From the NCBI GenBank assembly GCA_017437065.1, contig JAFSBX010000076.1, positions 1-64,000 on the forward strand: a stretch of DNA of 64,000 bases, read 5' to 3'. The translations under genes were made by a program, and so were the position numbers. The first letter of the stretch is position 1, and every line of letters starts with the position of its first letter. This DNA is from Lachnospiraceae bacterium (lineage in GTDB: Bacteria; Bacillota; Clostridia; Lachnospirales; Lachnospiraceae). A model generated the notes under the pieces. The model searched no databases and had not been told where the DNA came from. It worked only from the letters and a program-made list of their open reading frames with translations. Below, one piece after another: positions 1 through 9,089 of the stretch.

Positions 1-91
1 ATGTCGAAGTAGTACAAACGCCCCTTTAAGGGGCTTATGCAACGAGTCAACTGCAATAGTGGCTTGAACAGCGGGAAAGCCTTTGGCGCCT

Positions 92-244
92 TTAGACGCT
101 GTCCGGTGTCAAGGGCTTATAGCCCGCAAGCCGAACCACCTGTTTTACAGGTGGCTGCGATTTGTCCTTGTAAATCTGATGACACAGACCGACAAGGGCA
201 ACAATGAGCATACAAAATTGGAATAAATCCGCATATGTAACCAT
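92..244 (-). CDS. Putative holin-like toxin (type I toxin-like small membrane protein)
   Basis: This 50-residue protein starts MVTYADLFQF, has one hydrophobic stretch (about residues 6-21) and then a charged tail. It matches the pattern of the putative holin-like toxins of Firmicutes, which begin MVTYxxLF and are usually about 30 residues, so the extra tail is unusual. I place the start at 244 because the GGAGGG at 251-256 lies six bases upstream; another ATG at 250 would abut the Shine-Dalgarno sequence. Members of this family are thought to insert in the membrane and to be silenced by an antisense RNA, but no antitoxin RNA can be identified here by eye. A second gene of the same type lies at 15128. 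Confidence 0.6.
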   Translation of the reverse strand: MVTYADLFQFCMLIVALVGLCHQIYKDKSQPPVKQVVRLAGYKPLTPDSV

Positions 245-328
245 TGACATCCCTCCTTTCTTTCGATTGGAGGGTCACCCTCCGAAAAAGAGGGTAAGCC
301 GTCTCACTCTTTGATTTCCCTATACAAA

Positions 329-357
329 TATATATCATAACCGCAATTTATAATCAA
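329..357 (-). promoter_or_regulatory. Predicted promoter of the holin-like toxin gene
   Basis: On the minus strand a TTGATT (352-357) is followed after 17 bases by TATATA (329-334), preceded by TG for an extended -10. Between promoter and start codon, GGAGGG/CCCTCC (about 270-284) can fold into a hairpin near the ribosome binding site. Confidence 0.45.
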
Positions 358-371
358 TCACATTCTATTAA

Positions 372-581
372 TCATAATTTATTGACTTCATTTAGTAATT
401 CCTCCATTGTTTTTTGTGTATATACTCCTTTGGTGATGTCTTGTCCGGTTTTAGTTTTAAAGTTCTGCTTGTCCTCGTTGGACATAGCATGTTCCATGAT
501 AATTTTAAGGCAAGTCTGATTCATATTAACATTGTCTGGAAGGAATACAAACTTTGGTAGGGGAGATTTCTGCTTTTTTAA
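372..581 (-). pseudogene. 3' remnant of a tyrosine recombinase (integrase)
   Basis: Sixty-nine in-frame codons on the minus strand encode LKIIMEHA, then DITKGVYTQKT and a closing EELLNEVNKL. This is the order found at the C-terminus of phage/ICE tyrosine recombinases, where IMGH is followed by the catalytic tyrosine in VYTHxT and a helical tail. Here the glycine of IMGH is replaced by glutamate, the His of YTH by Gln, and everything upstream (including the catalytic Arg region) is missing because of an in-frame stop. It is therefore a dead fragment. It marks the left flank of the island as a former integrated element. Confidence 0.6.
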
Positions 582-616
582 TTAAACAGTTACAAACAGA
601 GATGATAACATAAAAA

Positions 617-675
617 AAGTCTCGGTATAAATTAATCTGATGTAAAATACGTCAGATAATCTTATGCCGAGACTT
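617..675. repeat. Long inverted repeat between mobile-element remnants
   Basis: AAGTCTCGGTATAA (617-630) pairs with TTATGCCGAGACTT (662-675) with one mismatch, and an inner TCTGA/TCAGA pair (636-640, 652-656) extends the fold. No T-run follows on either strand, so it is not an obvious terminator. It could be a remnant terminal repeat or a structured RNA. Confidence 0.5.
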
Positions 676-716
676 CGTTTAATCTGAATGAAATCTGGAA
701 ATTAGTTTGATATAAA

Positions 717-935
717 ATGACGGATGACACCTATGATGTGGACTATTCTTATCTGCGACAATATAATGAAACGCTTGGATAAATCAGTGGCAATTTGAAT
801 TAGATTGCGAAGAGAATTAACAGTACAGGGAATGTTTATGAGGAGGATATGAGGGAAGTGAAGGAGATTATGGACGAGGTGTGGAGAACGCAGAGGGCGA
901 TGTTGAAGAAGCAGCCGTTGATAAAGCGAGATTGA
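717..935 (+). pseudogene. Decayed MobC-like plasmid mobilisation protein
   Basis: Seventy-three codons from the ATG at 717 to the TGA at 933 stay in one frame but are broken by TAA at codon 22 and TAG at codon 29. Past the stops the frame reads IAKRINSTGN, then VYEEDMREVKEIMDEVW. This resembles the C-terminal half of MobC-type relaxosome accessory proteins (N-x-N-Q-I-A-K-x-x-N followed by an acidic helix). The N-terminal DNA-binding part is missing. The gene is not functional; with the integrase remnant at 372-581 it shows that a mobilisable element once occupied this site. Confidence 0.55.
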
Positions 936-1076
936 AAATGTTTCATAGAGTCCTGTTAATTGGACGCCAAAAATGCGAGAATCTAATTAAAGGAATAACA
1001 GTTATTGATGAAACAGATAATCATGAGGGATAAGCGTTTTATGCCGATTATGAGTCGATTATGAGATTAAATTTAA

Positions 1077-1105
1077 TTGATTATGTTTGTGGTTGATAGT
1101 AAAAT
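1077..1105 (+). promoter_or_regulatory. Predicted promoter of the GTPase/ATPase/effector operon
   Basis: TTGATT (1077-1082) and TAAAAT (1100-1105) are separated by 17 bases, 65 bases before the first start codon. The match to consensus is moderate. Confidence 0.4.
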
Positions 1106-1169
1106 AATAGAGAAATAAATCAGAATTGTAAATACTAAAGAGTGTGTAGGACAAAGGAGAAGGGATACT

Positions 1170-3743
1170 ATGGCAAAAATCAAAATCATTAGTAATCCAT
1201 ATACTAGAGAAATAAAATATTTAACCTTTAAAGAACAGTCGGGATTGTGGGAAGATATTAAGGATGGCAATGTTAACAGTAAACTGAGAGAAGATGAATC
1301 TGGCAGAAATTTTTTGCCATTCAAGATAAAAGAAATTATTGGCATAATTGTTGCTGAATATTATGTGGATGGAGAATCGCTTGAAATTGTTTTTGAGGGA
1401 ACTCAAGATGAGTATGCTGAAGTGGAGATTGTCTGTAAGGAAGAGGGACTTAGTGGAAAAGTGCAGTTATCCAGAGCACATACTATTCTTGAAAACGCAA
1501 GAATTATTTTCAATCCGACTAAAGGAATTTTTGACACCGTACGTCCTATTATTGAGAAAATTGTAAAAGATGATATCAATGTTAGGAAAGATTTAGATAA
1601 GGTATCGGATGCATTAAAGGATATTATCCCAATATGTGTGTTTGGTAATTATAGTGCAGGTAAGTCCACTTTTATTAATGCTCTTATAGGTAGTGAGATT
1701 TTGCCAAGCGGCGGTGATCCGGTTACGGCGAAAGTCTATAAAATTGAGCGTTCTAAATATGCTGATAATGCCAGAATTCGTTTTGCGTATAAGGAAGAGG
1801 CATTCGAGATTCTGTTTGAAGGGGCAGAGTATCGCCTTTTAGTAGGCAATGTGGAGAATGAACTGATACAGGATATTTTTGCGGCAATCAAAGAGTGTAA
1901 GAATCCCGGCATGAATACCTATGTAAATATTGCCTTAGAATTGATTAATGGATACGAGAAAAAGGACAAGGATGATATTGTAATCAGTAATGTAATAGAA
2001 CTGGAAATTCCATTTTCAAAGAGTGGCATCTTAGGACAGTCATATAATAACTTTGTCATCTTTGATACACCGGGTTCTAATTCTGAATCAAATATGGAGC
2101 ATTCCAAAGTGCTGGAAGAAGTATTAGAAGGATTCTCCAATGGTATACCTGTGTGGATTTCCACTTATGAATCCATTGACAGTACCGATAATGCTAGTCT
2201 GTGTGAAAAGATACTGGATATTGAAGCATTGGATAAGCGTTTTACAATGATTGTCTTGAACAAAGCAGACGGAACGGATTTGGATGAAGATGGATTTACT
2301 GAGAAAAAAGAACAGGAAATTTTAGAATATAATTCCGTGGAAAAAATGTATGCAAGCGGTATTTATTTCGTGTCTTCCATTATGGGATTGGGAGCAAAAA
2401 ATAATGGCTCTTTGACAGATAAGCATTATCGCAAGATATATAGATCACAACAGGAAATGTACAGTGATCCGGAAGATGAAGATTATGCGACTCTGTATAA
2501 ATACAATATTATGCCGAGACAGATTAAGAGAAGTACAATAGAGTATTGTCAGTCTTGTGAAAATCTGATTTATGCTAACAGTGGTTTATATTGTGTTGAG
2601 CAGGAGATAGAAAATTTTGCCAGTAAGCATGCGGTATATAACAAATGTCAAATGGTATACATGTTTCTTAAGAAAGTGATTGAAGAAACGGACAGACGGA
2701 TTATTACCAGAACAGAATCCTTGAAGCGTACTAGAGAAGCAAGGAGACGCGAATTGGAAACTGCAAAAGAGTTGTTGATTGATAGCCTAAATAAGACTGC
2801 AGAAACTTCGCAGTATGAATTTGATAAGGTTTCTCGCACATTTGTAAAGTCTTTTGTCACATCAAACTTGACGTATAGATATGAAGTAGCAACATTGGAA
2901 AAAATTGTAGAATCTCTTCGTAATGAAAATATGGAAGAAAGGAACTTTTCTATTCAGGAGAAAGAGTTTGAAGATTCCAAGAGTAAAATGGGTGTGAATG
3001 TAAAGCGTAATATAAAGGAACTTTTCAGTAAAGATGGAAATTTATTGGATAAGGCAGGTAAGATGAAGGATGACCTTATTAGAGATTATTCCGGATTGCG
3101 TGAAAGTTGGGAGGAGAAGAGTAAGGCTGAAAAAGGAATTGATAAAGAAACTTCGGATGAACTTTTACAGGAAGTGGTAGATAGCTATAAACGGAATATT
3201 ATGATTGCACAGGAAACATTGAGCAATACCATAAAAGAACACTGGCAACAAAATGCGCAGTCTCTAAGAAATATTTTGATAGAGATTATTACCGGGGCAG
3301 AGGCGCTTTCTTCTACTCAAAGAGAAGAATTGTCCCAGATTATCATTAATTATCAGTCTCTTGAATTTAATGATGATGCAGACAGCATATTTATCAAGAC
3401 AAAATTCTTGCGTGGAAGTCTGCTAGGTTTACAGCTGATTGAGGATGAAAAGCTAAATATCAGAAAATTGGCAAGTATCTACAATGAACGCATTCAGAAA
3501 GCAGTGCATGAAATGGCATCAGAGATGAATGCAAGTAGCTATAAAAGTTTTCAGGTTTGGAAAGGAAATTTGGCGGCTATTATAGAAGAGAATATTACAG
3601 AGTACAATCCACAGTTGCGTGATATGTCTGACATGATTAAAGAAGAGACCGAGAAAATCGCAGAGTTGGAAGAAGATCAGGCAACCATTCGGGCATCCTT
3701 AAATGCAATCGAGGAATTGATGGAGTGGAAGGTACTTGAATAA
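1170..3743 (+). CDS. Dynamin-like GTPase
   Basis: This 857-residue protein carries a complete set of dynamin-family GTPase motifs: P-loop GNYSAGKST (159-167), a switch threonine in GGDPVTAKV (T186), DTPG (299-302) and NKAD (364-367). About 130 residues of unrecognised sequence precede the G domain, and a long charged helical region (about 500-857) follows, consistent with a stalk. No membrane span is evident. Bacterial dynamin-like proteins bind and remodel membranes, and some protect against phage. AGGAGAAGGG sits upstream of the ATG. It is the first gene of an operon; only 11 bases separate it from the HerA-like ATPase. The pairing suggests a membrane-associated machine, but its task cannot be read from the sequence. 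Confidence 0.85.
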   Translation: MAKIKIISNPYTREIKYLTFKEQSGLWEDIKDGNVNSKLREDESGRNFLPFKIKEIIGIIVAEYYVDGESLEIVFEGTQDEYAEVEIVCKEEGLSGKVQLSRAHTILENARIIFNPTKGIFDTVRPIIEKIVKDDINVRKDLDKVSDALKDIIPICVFGNYSAGKSTFINALIGSEILPSGGDPVTAKVYKIERSKYADNARIRFAYKEEAFEILFEGAEYRLLVGNVENELIQDIFAAIKECKNPGMNTYVNIALELINGYEKKDKDDIVISNVIELEIPFSKSGILGQSYNNFVIFDTPGSNSESNMEHSKVLEEVLEGFSNGIPVWISTYESIDSTDNASLCEKILDIEALDKRFTMIVLNKADGTDLDEDGFTEKKEQEILEYNSVEKMYASGIYFVSSIMGLGAKNNGSLTDKHYRKIYRSQQEMYSDPEDEDYATLYKYNIMPRQIKRSTIEYCQSCENLIYANSGLYCVEQEIENFASKHAVYNKCQMVYMFLKKVIEETDRRIITRTESLKRTREARRRELETAKELLIDSLNKTAETSQYEFDKVSRTFVKSFVTSNLTYRYEVATLEKIVESLRNENMEERNFSIQEKEFEDSKSKMGVNVKRNIKELFSKDGNLLDKAGKMKDDLIRDYSGLRESWEEKSKAEKGIDKETSDELLQEVVDSYKRNIMIAQETLSNTIKEHWQQNAQSLRNILIEIITGAEALSSTQREELSQIIINYQSLEFNDDADSIFIKTKFLRGSLLGLQLIEDEKLNIRKLASIYNERIQKAVHEMASEMNASSYKSFQVWKGNLAAIIEENITEYNPQLRDMSDMIKEETEKIAELEEDQATIRASLNAIEELMEWKVLE

Positions 3744-3754
3744 AGGAGGTTCTT

Positions 3755-6700
3755 ATGGGTGTAAAGAACATGGTGAAAAAAGTAGGGGATAAAGCAGCTA
3801 ATAAGGTGGCTAAGCTGGCAACTTTAAGTTCTGATCAGGTGGAAGAAGTCCAACTGCAGAGAGAAGAATATTTGTTGGAAAAACCTAATCCAAGTGATGA
3901 ACTTGCCATTGATACCACTTGGAGAATGATGGCAGCCAGCAGTGTGGAAATTTATAATGCCTATTTACCACAGATTAAAGAATTGTATCTGCCAGTATTA
4001 AAATCTGCTGAATATGATGAAATGTTTAGTCCGGAGCATAATATCCGCTATTTCAATATAACCAAGTGGGTTACAGACAAGAAGGAAAATAATTTGGAAA
4101 AGCTTGTAAATGTATATGCGGTATTATCAAATGAAGAGTGTAATATTGCTCTAGTATTCAACAGAACGCAAAAAGGTACAAATGTTTATCTGGCTGTTGT
4201 GAATACCAGTAATGCGGATAATAACGTAAATACAAATTCTTACAAGAATAGACTGATAGAAGCGATCAGAGGTAATTTTCCGGGAGCAGAGTGGAAAGAT
4301 GAAGGTATGGGCGTGATTCCATGCCTGAAAAATGAAAGATCTTATTCTGTGGCAACTGCATCCAACATTCCAACGGAAAAATCCGAGAAGTTTATCAGTC
4401 AGACTATAGAGAAACTATTGGATGGAATTATTCCTACGGATAAAAAGAAAGAGTATACCATTGTGTTACTGGCTACACCGATAAGGGATGTGGAGCAGAG
4501 GAAGCTTAAGCTTGGTGAGTTTTATTCAGGCATAGCTCCATATGCATCATGGCAGACTAACTATACATACACAGAGAATAAGTCTGTTGGGTCTTCCGCA
4601 ACGGTTGGTGTAAATGTAGGAGCCAGTGCAGGAATTCAGAATGGACAGAATTATGGTACAACAGATTCTGTTGCTAATACGGAAAATGAATCTAGAACAG
4701 ATACACAGTCACAGTCAGATTCTCTGTCATATGGGGAAGCTACTGCTGATTCTAGTAGTGAATCGCATATGGATGGAACGAATAGTTCAAATACCACAAC
4801 CGAGGGAATTTCAGAATCTACAGGAGGCAGTAATTCAGAGACTAATGCGACTACGGGTTCAGTAGGATTAACAGAGGGAGTTGAATTAGGAGTTAAGTTG
4901 ACGGCAACAGAAACTGTCGCGACATCAAATGCAACAACCGTTGCAACAAATTATAGTAAAGGCACAAGCAGTAGTTTGGCTGAGACTTTAGGAAAAACTG
5001 CAACAGATACTATTACAAAAGGTATCACTAATACTGTATCAAAAACAGTGGCCCAGACAACAGGAACCGCAGTAGCAAACACCTTGGGTAAGGCAGTGAC
5101 AAAAGCTATGGCAACCACATCAGGAGTTACCAAGGGTGCAAGTTTGGGGGCTAATTTTGGAACTAATTTTGCCAGATCTTCAACTGTTACAGCTATGATT
5201 GGGAAGAATGAGGGAATTACACAGACTTTTACAAATTATAATATCAAACATGCGTTAGAATTGCTTGAAAATCAGATGAAGAGATTGGAACAAAGCACTG
5301 CATTAGGAATGTGGGATTTTGCGGCGTATGTTTTAAGTGAAGAGTATGATGTAGCAAACAATGTAGCGCATTCTTATCTGGCACTCACGTTGGGAGAAGA
5401 ATCTTATATGTCAAAATCTGCTATTAACGTATGGAAAGGTAATGTAGATGAAGAAAAAGAATCTGCAAAAGAGATTGTCGGATATATCAGGGAATTGAGA
5501 CATCCTATTTTCGGATTGAAGCAGGACATGATTGCAGAAGACAGAGCGTATAATGTCTATCCATCCATTGTGACTGCAACTACAAGCCTTTCTGGAAAGG
5601 AACTTGCATATTCATTGAACTTCCCACAGAAATCCATTGCTGGTTTGCCTGTTTTAGAGTGTGCAGAGTTTGGAAGAAATGTGGTTACATATGATGTGGG
5701 ACATGATGAAAGGGAAGAATTAGAACTTGGGAGCATTTTTCACATGAATCATGTGGAGAATAATAGTGTTACTTTGGCAAAGAAGTCTCTGGTTTCCCAT
5801 ACATTTATTACAGGTAGTACAGGCTCCGGTAAGAGTAATACAGTATATCAGATTTTGGAAAAAGCAAGAAAGAAGGAGGTTAAGTTTTTGGTAGTAGAAC
5901 CTGCAAAGGGTGAGTACAAAAAGGTATTTGGTTCATACAAGTCTGTATCTGTATACGGAACAAATCCTGCATTGACACCGCTACTAAGAATCAATCCATT
6001 CAGCTTCCCTAAAGGAATTCATGTGTTGGAGCATTTGGACAGGCTAGTGGAAATCTTCAATGTGTGCTGGCCTATGTATGCGGCAATGCCGGCAGTATTA
6101 AAGAGTGCGGTGGAGAAATCCTATCAGGATTGTGATTGGGATATGATTCGTTCTGTTAATAAATATGGGGAAGAATTGTACCCGACATTTGCGGATGTAG
6201 CAAGAAACATTAAGGATATCATTGATAATAGTGAGTTTGACCAAGATAATAAGGGAGCATATAAAGGCTCACTTCTTACCAGATTGGAGTCTCTTACCAA
6301 TGGTATCAATGGAATGATTTTTGTTTGTGATGAGATTTCAAATCAGAAGTTGTTTGATGAAAATGTAATTGTGGATTTAAGCAGAGTTGGTTCTGCAGAG
6401 ACAAAGTCCCTTATTATGGGAATGCTGGTTCTGAAATTGCAGGAATATCGTATGACCAATGATGATATGAATGCGGAATTGAAACATTTGACTGTATTGG
6501 AAGAAGCACATAATCTGTTAAAGCGGACATCTACGGAGCAGTCGTCTGAAAGTGCAAATCTGCTTGGAAAGAGTGTGGAAATGCTTTCTAATGCCATTGC
6601 AGAAATGCGTACATATGGAGAAGGATTTATTATTGCAGATCAAGCTCCTGGCTTGTTGGATATGTCAGTCATCCGGAATACAAATACCAAGATTATTATG

Positions 6701-7345
6701 CGATTGCCGGAACAGTCCGACCGAGAGTTGGTGGGTAGAGCAGCAAATCTGAATGATGATCAGATTCAGGAGTTGGCAAAGTTTCCTTGTGGTGTGGCTG
6801 CGGTATATCAGAATGAATGGGTTCAGCCGGTATTATGTAAGGTTGATAAGCACAAAGACAGTGGAAAACCTTATGAATATTCTGCGGAAGAGGATACCTA
6901 TATTGATGATACAGAGAAAGGTGTTTCAGAGTCACTGCTTGATTGCATCATGAATAAGGAATTGTTCAGAAAGAGCAATAAAAGAGAGATGCAGAAACTG
7001 AAAGAATTGGTAATCAAATCAAAACTTTCGACACAGGTAAAGAAGGATTTGGTTGAGTATTTATCTTGTGATAATGAAGAATCTTTGGAGACTTTGCGAT
7101 TGCTGATTTTTGATTTCTTATCAGCTGATCAGGCAATCAAAGCGTCTAAACAATGTGATGATATTAGCGAGTGGGTTCGTTCTGTTGTAAATGGACTGAA
7201 TCCTTCAGTAAAAGAGTATTCCAAGAAGCAGATCGATTTGGTGCTTGCATTGATTTTGTATGAACAGGCTACAAGAGATGCGGAATATGATGCCATTTTT
7301 AGTCGCTTTACGGAAATATTCCAAAATGAAGGTGGGGTGTACTGA
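3755..7345 (+). CDS. HerA-type ATPase with a long Ser/Thr/Gly-rich insert
   Basis: The C-terminal half of this 1196-residue protein is a HerA/FtsK-superfamily ATPase: Walker A GSTGSGKSNT (687-696, K693), Walker B LEEAHN (915-920) and, further on, RLPEQSDRELVGRA, where an arginine finger is expected. Residues about 1-265 are unrecognised, and about 268-485 form a low-complexity stretch rich in Ser, Thr, Gly, Asn and Ala with no repeats of fixed length. A helical tail follows the ATPase. Related ATPases pump DNA in conjugation and repair; HerA-like enzymes also act in phage defence with nucleases or Sir2 proteins. Here the partners are a dynamin-like GTPase and toxin-like proteins, so polypeptide export is another option. 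GGAGG lies 6 bases before the ATG. Confidence 0.8.
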   Translation: MGVKNMVKKVGDKAANKVAKLATLSSDQVEEVQLQREEYLLEKPNPSDELAIDTTWRMMAASSVEIYNAYLPQIKELYLPVLKSAEYDEMFSPEHNIRYFNITKWVTDKKENNLEKLVNVYAVLSNEECNIALVFNRTQKGTNVYLAVVNTSNADNNVNTNSYKNRLIEAIRGNFPGAEWKDEGMGVIPCLKNERSYSVATASNIPTEKSEKFISQTIEKLLDGIIPTDKKKEYTIVLLATPIRDVEQRKLKLGEFYSGIAPYASWQTNYTYTENKSVGSSATVGVNVGASAGIQNGQNYGTTDSVANTENESRTDTQSQSDSLSYGEATADSSSESHMDGTNSSNTTTEGISESTGGSNSETNATTGSVGLTEGVELGVKLTATETVATSNATTVATNYSKGTSSSLAETLGKTATDTITKGITNTVSKTVAQTTGTAVANTLGKAVTKAMATTSGVTKGASLGANFGTNFARSSTVTAMIGKNEGITQTFTNYNIKHALELLENQMKRLEQSTALGMWDFAAYVLSEEYDVANNVAHSYLALTLGEESYMSKSAINVWKGNVDEEKESAKEIVGYIRELRHPIFGLKQDMIAEDRAYNVYPSIVTATTSLSGKELAYSLNFPQKSIAGLPVLECAEFGRNVVTYDVGHDEREELELGSIFHMNHVENNSVTLAKKSLVSHTFITGSTGSGKSNTVYQILEKARKKEVKFLVVEPAKGEYKKVFGSYKSVSVYGTNPALTPLLRINPFSFPKGIHVLEHLDRLVEIFNVCWPMYAAMPAVLKSAVEKSYQDCDWDMIRSVNKYGEELYPTFADVARNIKDIIDNSEFDQDNKGAYKGSLLTRLESLTNGINGMIFVCDEISNQKLFDENVIVDLSRVGSAETKSLIMGMLVLKLQEYRMTNDDMNAELKHLTVLEEAHNLLKRTSTEQSSESANLLGKSVEMLSNAIAEMRTYGEGFIIADQAPGLLDMSVIRNTNTKIIMRLPEQSDRELVGRAANLNDDQIQELAKFPCGVAAVYQNEWVQPVLCKVDKHKDSGKPYEYSAEEDTYIDDTEKGVSESLLDCIMNKELFRKSNKREMQKLKELVIKSKLSTQVKKDLVEYLSCDNEESLETLRLLIFDFLSADQAIKASKQCDDISEWVRSVVNGLNPSVKEYSKKQIDLVLALILYEQATRDAEYDAIFSRFTEIFQNEGGVY

Positions 7346-8019
7346 TGCAAGAAATTAAAACACCGGAGATAAATGAGATTAGGAAACCGGAGCCGGAGAA
7401 TTTTAAGGATATTCAGCCGGAAAATGGAATGACTGCTGAAAAAGCAAAGGAATTCTGGAATACTGAATTTAAGAATGAAACCGAGTATTATAATACATAT
7501 GAGGACAGAATTGGTTGTACTCCGAAAGAAGATTCTAACTTAGGTAAATGGGAGGGAGACCGAGGAGAGTCAAAATTTGTTCCAAACAGTGAGACTCTGG
7601 AAGGAAAGGCTGCATTGGATAAACTGGCAGAGAAAGGCTTGGATGGTATAGAGTATAAGAATGCAGAACCGGATTTTTCTAAGTGTGCGGAGGCAACTGT
7701 CGAAATTGACCATATGACAGAAAACAGATATGACTATGAAGGGATTGACGGAACTTGGCAACAGGGTAACTTTACACAGGCAGATATAAAGTGTGCAGAA
7801 AAATGGAATTCTGAAGCTAAAGATGGTAGGACTGATTGGGATGCACGAAGTGTGTATGAGTGGAGACATGAAAATGCTTGTTCGTGGCATGAACGTTGCG
7901 ATACCAGAACTATGGATTTAGTTCCGTATGATATACATAGCCATTGTAAGCACCTTGGGGGTGTGTCTGAATGTAAGGTGAGAGATTCAGTTGATTTAGG
8001 AGGCGGATTCGATGAATAA
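7345..8019 (+). CDS. HNH/EndoVII-superfamily nuclease toxin-like effector
   Basis: This 224-residue protein has three parts. Residues 20-44 (FKDI...AEKAKEFWNTEF) match a motif in the effector encoded at 8397. Residues about 66-150 resemble a pre-toxin segment seen in polymorphic toxins (GDRGESKFVP, then GLDGIEYKNAEPDF). The C-terminus has WHERCDTRTMDLVPYDIH (181-198) followed by HLGGVSE, the pattern of His-Me finger nucleases in which WH[EH]...TMxLVP...H...GG builds the active site. The likely action is cutting DNA. There is no signal peptide. The ATG overlaps the ATPase stop by one base (TGATG), so the genes are translationally coupled. The next gene probably encodes its immunity protein. 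Confidence 0.75.
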   Translation: MQEIKTPEINEIRKPEPENFKDIQPENGMTAEKAKEFWNTEFKNETEYYNTYEDRIGCTPKEDSNLGKWEGDRGESKFVPNSETLEGKAALDKLAEKGLDGIEYKNAEPDFSKCAEATVEIDHMTENRYDYEGIDGTWQQGNFTQADIKCAEKWNSEAKDGRTDWDARSVYEWRHENACSWHERCDTRTMDLVPYDIHSHCKHLGGVSECKVRDSVDLGGGFDE

Positions 8020-8386
8020 AGTTAAAGTGGTTTTATGGGGCAGAGAATTTGATATTGCAGTTAGTTATAGCTGTTATTCGGGAGAAGAAATAACAAAGAT
8101 ACAGAAGGAGGCACTTACAGAGTTTTGTGCAAAAGAAAATCCCGCAGATAGTATATTAGATGAATTGAAGCAATATGTAATCAAGACTGCGGATGGTAAA
8201 TTAGAGGGTACAAATATAGAAAATATCTTTAAGTATGTTATACCCAAAAGTTTATACATCCCAAGAAGTCCAAAGAAAATGGTTGCTGTCATCTGTAATT
8301 ACAAATTTGATATGGAGAATGGAATTGCAGTTGTTTTTGAGAATGGAAAGCTTAAGCAGATAGGAACACAGGACATTATTTTGTAG
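8012..8386 (+). CDS. Putative immunity protein (DUF6985-like)
   Basis: This 124-residue soluble protein starts inside the nuclease gene (8-base overlap). Its C-terminus, with VIPKSLYIPR, then VAVICNYKFD, and an ending ENGKLKQIGTQDIIL, resembles DUF6985 proteins, which often lie directly after toxin genes. Its position behind the HNH effector and the overlap argue that it neutralises that nuclease. The family assignment is from memory of its ending and the immunity role is inferred from position. Confidence 0.6.
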   Translation: MNKVKVVLWGREFDIAVSYSCYSGEEITKIQKEALTEFCAKENPADSILDELKQYVIKTADGKLEGTNIENIFKYVIPKSLYIPRSPKKMVAVICNYKFDMENGIAVVFENGKLKQIGTQDIIL

Positions 8387-8396
8387 GAGTTTCGCT

Positions 8397-9089
8397 ATGA
8401 TAAAAAAAGAAATTCTTGAAAATGGAGAGAAAGCAGAAATCTCCCCAAGTGGGTTTCATGATATTGCTGCTGGAAATATTTCTAAAGCTGATGCAGATGA
8501 GTATTGGAAAGGTGTATTTGGGAATGCGGAAAGAGTGCCGGAATACACTATGTCAGAATCAGAACTGTTTGATAAGACAAGAGGTTGTTCAGCGGATAGT
8601 TTCGATTTTGAAATTCATCCTGATGAAAAAATGTTGTCCATATTGGAATACTTTAATAAAGAGAATTGGTGTGGGCTGGATATAACAGAACAGAAAACAT
8701 TAGTGGAAGAATTGGCAGACCAAATCGGTAAGGAATTAGAACTTGAAAATATTCCGGAAATTTATTTTTATGAAGGTTCTGCAGATGAATGTGGTTTTTA
8801 TAGAGAACAATATAACGATATTGGAATAAATGTAAATACATTTTCTGACCCGAAGGAACTTGTTGATACGGTAGCTCATGAGATGCGACATGCTTATCAA
8901 AGAATGCGAGCAGATAAATTAGAAACGAAACAGGATGAATTGTATAAATATAGTTTTGAGAATTACATTGCTCCAGAGTTTGATGAAGAGGGTTACTGTA
9001 TTAATTTCTTTGATTATCAGGATCAATTAGTGGAAGCAGAAACCAGAACGTTTGCCAGAACTTTTACAGATTACATGGAGGTGGCTTGA
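8397..9089 (+). CDS. Zinc-metallopeptidase-like effector
   Basis: This 230-residue protein contains VAHEMRHAYQ (159-168), a zincin-type HExxH variant in which H161, E162 and H165 could bind zinc and catalyse, with a likely third ligand in LVEAETRTFA (E213 or E215). The same layout (HE-x-RHAYQ, then E-x-E-x-R-x-FA) occurs in metallopeptidase domains at the C-termini of polymorphic toxins. Residues 20-42 (FHDIAAGNISKADADEYW and beyond) match the N-terminal motif of the nuclease effector. There is no signal peptide. The gene starts 10 bases after the first immunity gene and overlaps the next by one base. Whether it is a toxin or a processing protease for the system cannot be decided from sequence. 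Confidence 0.65.
   Translation: MIKKEILENGEKAEISPSGFHDIAAGNISKADADEYWKGVFGNAERVPEYTMSESELFDKTRGCSADSFDFEIHPDEKMLSILEYFNKENWCGLDITEQKTLVEELADQIGKELELENIPEIYFYEGSADECGFYREQYNDIGINVNTFSDPKELVDTVAHEMRHAYQRMRADKLETKQDELYKYSFENYIAPEFDEEGYCINFFDYQDQLVEAETRTFARTFTDYMEVA

Noticed and set aside
117..338. 73-codon minus-strand frame over the left toxin gene
   Set aside because: It uses a different frame from the MVTYADLF toxin, has no ribosome binding site at its start, and no recognisable sequence.
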